Of a stretch of DNA of 7,290 nucleotides, positions 5,717 to 7,290 are shown in pieces. Each line of letters starts with the position of its first letter. Positions within the stretch are counted from its first letter, which is position 1. A program made the position numbers and the translations under genes. Under the pieces are notes generated by a model. That model made no database searches. It saw nothing but the letters and a program-made list of their open reading frames with translations, and had not been told where the DNA came from. Location of the stretch: contig CAIVHJ010000222.1 of assembly GCA_903905665.1 (NCBI GenBank), positions 1 through 7,290 of the forward strand, read 5' to 3'. This DNA is from an uncultured Phycisphaerales bacterium. Lineage in GTDB: Bacteria > Planctomycetota > Phycisphaerae > UBA1845 > CAIVHJ01.

Positions 5717-5729
5717 ATCACAAGATCGC
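5714..5729 (+). terminator. Possible 3' hairpin of the tRNA transcript
   Basis: GCGATC (5714-5719), loop ACAA and GATCGC (5724-5729) form a perfect 6-bp stem. It is followed by CAATTTG, which is only a weak T-tract. The 5' arm uses the last acceptor bases and the discriminator, so it competes with the mature tRNA fold. It may be a weak terminator or a 3'-end processing determinant. Confidence 0.35.
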
Positions 5730-5858
5730 CAATTTGAAAACGAACGCGCAGGGCGTCTAACTGACCGAAAATGAAAATCTCCCGCGAAAACCCGGGGAAG
5801 TGAGCGCCCGCCAACTGCAGCAGAAGTCTCGCAAATCCTTCTTCTCTTGACGTCGCAC

Positions 5859-5864
5859 TATAAT
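5859..5864 (+). promoter_or_regulatory. Candidate -10 element of msrBA
   Basis: TATAAT lies 64 nt before the chosen start codon. No convincing -35 lies at 16-18 nt; TTGACG (5847-5852) is only 6 nt away, too close to pair with it. Either the promoter depends on an activator or this -10 is fortuitous. Confidence 0.35.
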
Positions 5865-5891
5865 TATCTGAAAGGCTGTCGCGTTTTTATG

Positions 5892-5910
5892 TCCGTTTTT
5901 CAAAAACGGA
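5892..5910. promoter_or_regulatory. 19-bp perfect palindrome upstream of msrBA
   Basis: TCCGTTTTTCAAAAACGGA has 9-bp arms around a single central C. It lies between the candidate -10 (5859-5864) and the ribosome binding site (5915-5920). As DNA it could bind a dimeric regulator. As RNA it could form an 8-bp hairpin ending 5 nt before the Shine-Dalgarno. Confidence 0.6.
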
Positions 5911-5914
5911 TTCT

Positions 5915-5920
5915 CGGAGG
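5915..5920 (+). promoter_or_regulatory. Strong ribosome binding site of msrBA
   Basis: CGGAGG with a 7-nt spacer selects ATG 5928 over the upstream in-frame ATG 5889 and TTG 5847, neither of which has a comparable site. Confidence 0.75.
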
Positions 5921-5927
5921 CACGCGC

Positions 5928-7031
5928 ATGAACCATCTCGGCTTTGAAACCGCCAGGACCTTGATGGGTGTGATCATTCTCAGCCTGGCGGCGGGCCTGT
6001 ACTTCGCTATCATGAACGACCAACGGGAGTCTTCTGTGGAAAATTCCGACCCATCCGATCCACCGACATCAAATCACTTCCTCTACTCGAAAAGTGGTTA
6101 CGACCTCACGCCTCTCTCGCCCGAAGAAATCGAGCGACGAGCGGAAAAACTGACGCCGCAGGAACGCGCGATCCTGCTGTCGCAAGGCACCGAACCGCCG
6201 TTTTGCGGCGGATTGCTGGACAATCACGAAGCCGGTACTTACGTGTGTCGATTGTGCGGCTTGCCCTTGTTTTCGTCCGACGCCAAATTCACGTCCGGCA
6301 CCGGCTGGCCCAGTTTCTTCCAGCCTTTCGATCCGGCGCACATTCGTTCCGTCGCCGACTCAAGCCACGACATGACGCGAACCGAAATCCGCTGCGCTCG
6401 ATGCGGCAGTCATCTCGGCCACGTCTTTGACGACGGGCCCGCTCCAACCGGAAAACGCTACTGCCTGAACTCCGCTGCGCTGCAATTCTATGCCAAAAAT
6501 TCCGACCTCCCCCCCGAATCCAAACCCGTCACCGCCGAAATCGCCTATTTCGCCGGCGGGTGCTTCTGGGGAATCGAGGACCGGTTCCATCAGGTCCCCG
6601 GTGTGATCGATGCCACCTCAGGCTATCAGGGCGGCACCGTCCCAAATCCCACCTACGCCCAGGTCTGCACCGGTTCGACCCGCCATGCCGAAACCGTTCG
6701 GGTCCACTACGATCCCAATCGAATCAGCTACCGTCAACTGCTGGAGTATTTCTTTCAGTTTCACGATCCGACGCAACTCAACCGTCAGGGGCCGGACGTC
6801 GGCTTGCAATACCGCTCCGCCATCTTCGCCGCCTCCCCGCAACAATTGGAACAAGCCAAAGAATACGTCGCCCAACTCCAGCGTTCTCCTCGATTTCACG
6901 AACACCCCATCGTCACGCAAATCGAAATGGCGAAACCTTTTTACCCAGCCGAGGAATACCACCAAAACTATCATGCCAAACACGGCGGCTCATGCCCGAT
7001 CGGAACCAACCTTCCCCCTACTGCTCCATGA
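5928..7031 (+). CDS. msrBA: Membrane-anchored MsrB-MsrA fusion, peptide methionine sulfoxide reductase
   Basis: This bifunctional enzyme should reduce both the R (MsrB) and S (MsrA) epimers of methionine sulfoxide in proteins. It has 367 residues. A hydrophobic segment (about 11-29, TLMGVIILSLAAGLYFAIM) without an evident cleavage site suggests an N-terminal anchor with both catalytic domains exported. The MsrB domain (about 60-190) has zinc ligands Cys107/Cys110 and Cys156/Cys159 and catalytic Cys179 in RYCLNS. The usual resolving Cys in SGCGWPS is Thr125 here, so Cys93 (PFCGG) is a possible substitute. The MsrA domain (about 204-367) has catalytic Cys212 in GGCFWG and a probable resolving Cys356 in GGSCPIG. 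The common TGHAE motif reads TRHAE (Arg252). The order MsrB then MsrA is the reverse of the well-known MsrA-MsrB fusions. The start is fixed by CGGAGG 7 nt upstream. Confidence 0.93.
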   Translation: MNHLGFETARTLMGVIILSLAAGLYFAIMNDQRESSVENSDPSDPPTSNHFLYSKSGYDLTPLSPEEIERRAEKLTPQERAILLSQGTEPPFCGGLLDNHEAGTYVCRLCGLPLFSSDAKFTSGTGWPSFFQPFDPAHIRSVADSSHDMTRTEIRCARCGSHLGHVFDDGPAPTGKRYCLNSAALQFYAKNSDLPPESKPVTAEIAYFAGGCFWGIEDRFHQVPGVIDATSGYQGGTVPNPTYAQVCTGSTRHAETVRVHYDPNRISYRQLLEYFFQFHDPTQLNRQGPDVGLQYRSAIFAASPQQLEQAKEYVAQLQRSPRFHEHPIVTQIEMAKPFYPAEEYHQNYHAKHGGSCPIGTNLPPTAP

Positions 7032-7290
7032 TTCGGCGGATGCTGTTGATCCGACAAGTCCTGTGATACTATAAATGTGTCTTATCGAAAGATTGTTTCT
7101 ATCGAAGGAATCATCCGCCCTCCGAGGGCGTGGCACCTATTCCACTACCCCCCTCCCTGCTATGTAGCATTTCATCAAGAGACAATACTCGGACCGGATG
7201 GTTTCGTCAAAACGTTCATCGCGTGCAGCCTGCTATTCGGTCTTCCACCCCTATCGGGCGGAGATCATTTTATCTTTTCGCGACAGGGAC
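7032..7290. other. 3' intergenic region with promoter-like pair, no clear gene
   Basis: TTGATC (7046-7051) and TATAAA (7070-7075), 18 nt apart, resemble a plus-strand promoter with a start near 7082. A hairpin CGCCCT/AGGGCG with loop CCG (7116-7130) lacks a T-run. GGCGGATG (7035-7042) is complementary to CATCCGCC (7112-7119). Plus-strand frames run open to the right edge (for example from GTG 7077 or ATG 7198), but none has a ribosome binding site at good spacing or a recognisable product. A gene may begin near or beyond the edge. Confidence 0.4.
7046..7075 (+). promoter_or_regulatory. Candidate plus-strand promoter after msrBA
   Basis: TTGATC-N18-TATAAA lies 15 nt after the msrBA stop and would read rightwards out of the window. 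No downstream gene is visible to support it. Confidence 0.35.

Noticed and set aside
5539..5814. 91-codon minus-strand frame over the tRNA
   Set aside because: It contains the familiar spurious translation of an antisense tRNA-Arg (GGTRTLDRGIRNP), so it is not a protein gene.
7077..7290. Open plus-strand frame from GTG 7077 to the edge (also ATG 7198)
   Set aside because: There is no Shine-Dalgarno, the GTG lies upstream of the predicted transcription start, several frames are open at once, and no family resemblance was seen.

Overview
The window looks like chromosomal DNA from a moderately GC-rich bacterium, most likely a planctomycete. This is inferred from family resemblance and style, not from a search. 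The succinate dehydrogenase is of the Bacillus-like menaquinone type, codons such as CGA are frequent, and a small Cys-rich protein with an acidic tail has the look of a lineage-restricted gene. I see no phage, IS element, CRISPR array or island signature. It reads as ordinary core genome with unusual intergenic structure.

Layout. Left, minus strand: the 5' part of sdhA (1-823, cut by the window edge) preceded by sdhC (944-1729, possibly 1750). This is a C-A order in which sdhB would lie off the left edge. The two genes are separated by an array of eleven 8-bp tandem repeats that also encodes the C-terminal residues of SdhC. Centre, plus strand, divergent from sdhC: uvrA (TTG start at 1958, end 4924), with a good -35/-10 promoter and a leader that can form alternative hairpins. 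It is followed after 71 nt by a 115-residue Cys-rich protein of unknown function (4996-5343) with its own promoter and a rho-independent terminator. Right, plus strand: tRNA-Arg(UCU) at 5643-5716, with a TATAAT promoter and a 10-bp hairpin abutting its 5' end. Next is a membrane-anchored MsrB-MsrA fusion (5928-7031) with a 19-bp perfect palindrome just before its ribosome binding site. The last 259 nt contain a promoter-like pair and no convincing gene.

How the genes relate. SdhC/SdhA belong to the respiratory succinate:menaquinone oxidoreductase. UvrA starts nucleotide excision repair, and MsrBA repairs oxidised methionine, probably outside the cytoplasmic membrane. Apart from the sdh pair they look like independent transcription units. 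The least explained parts are the 8-bp repeat array, the small Cys-rich/acidic protein, and the hairpins flanking the tRNA and the msr start. None of these on its own shows a new multi-gene system.
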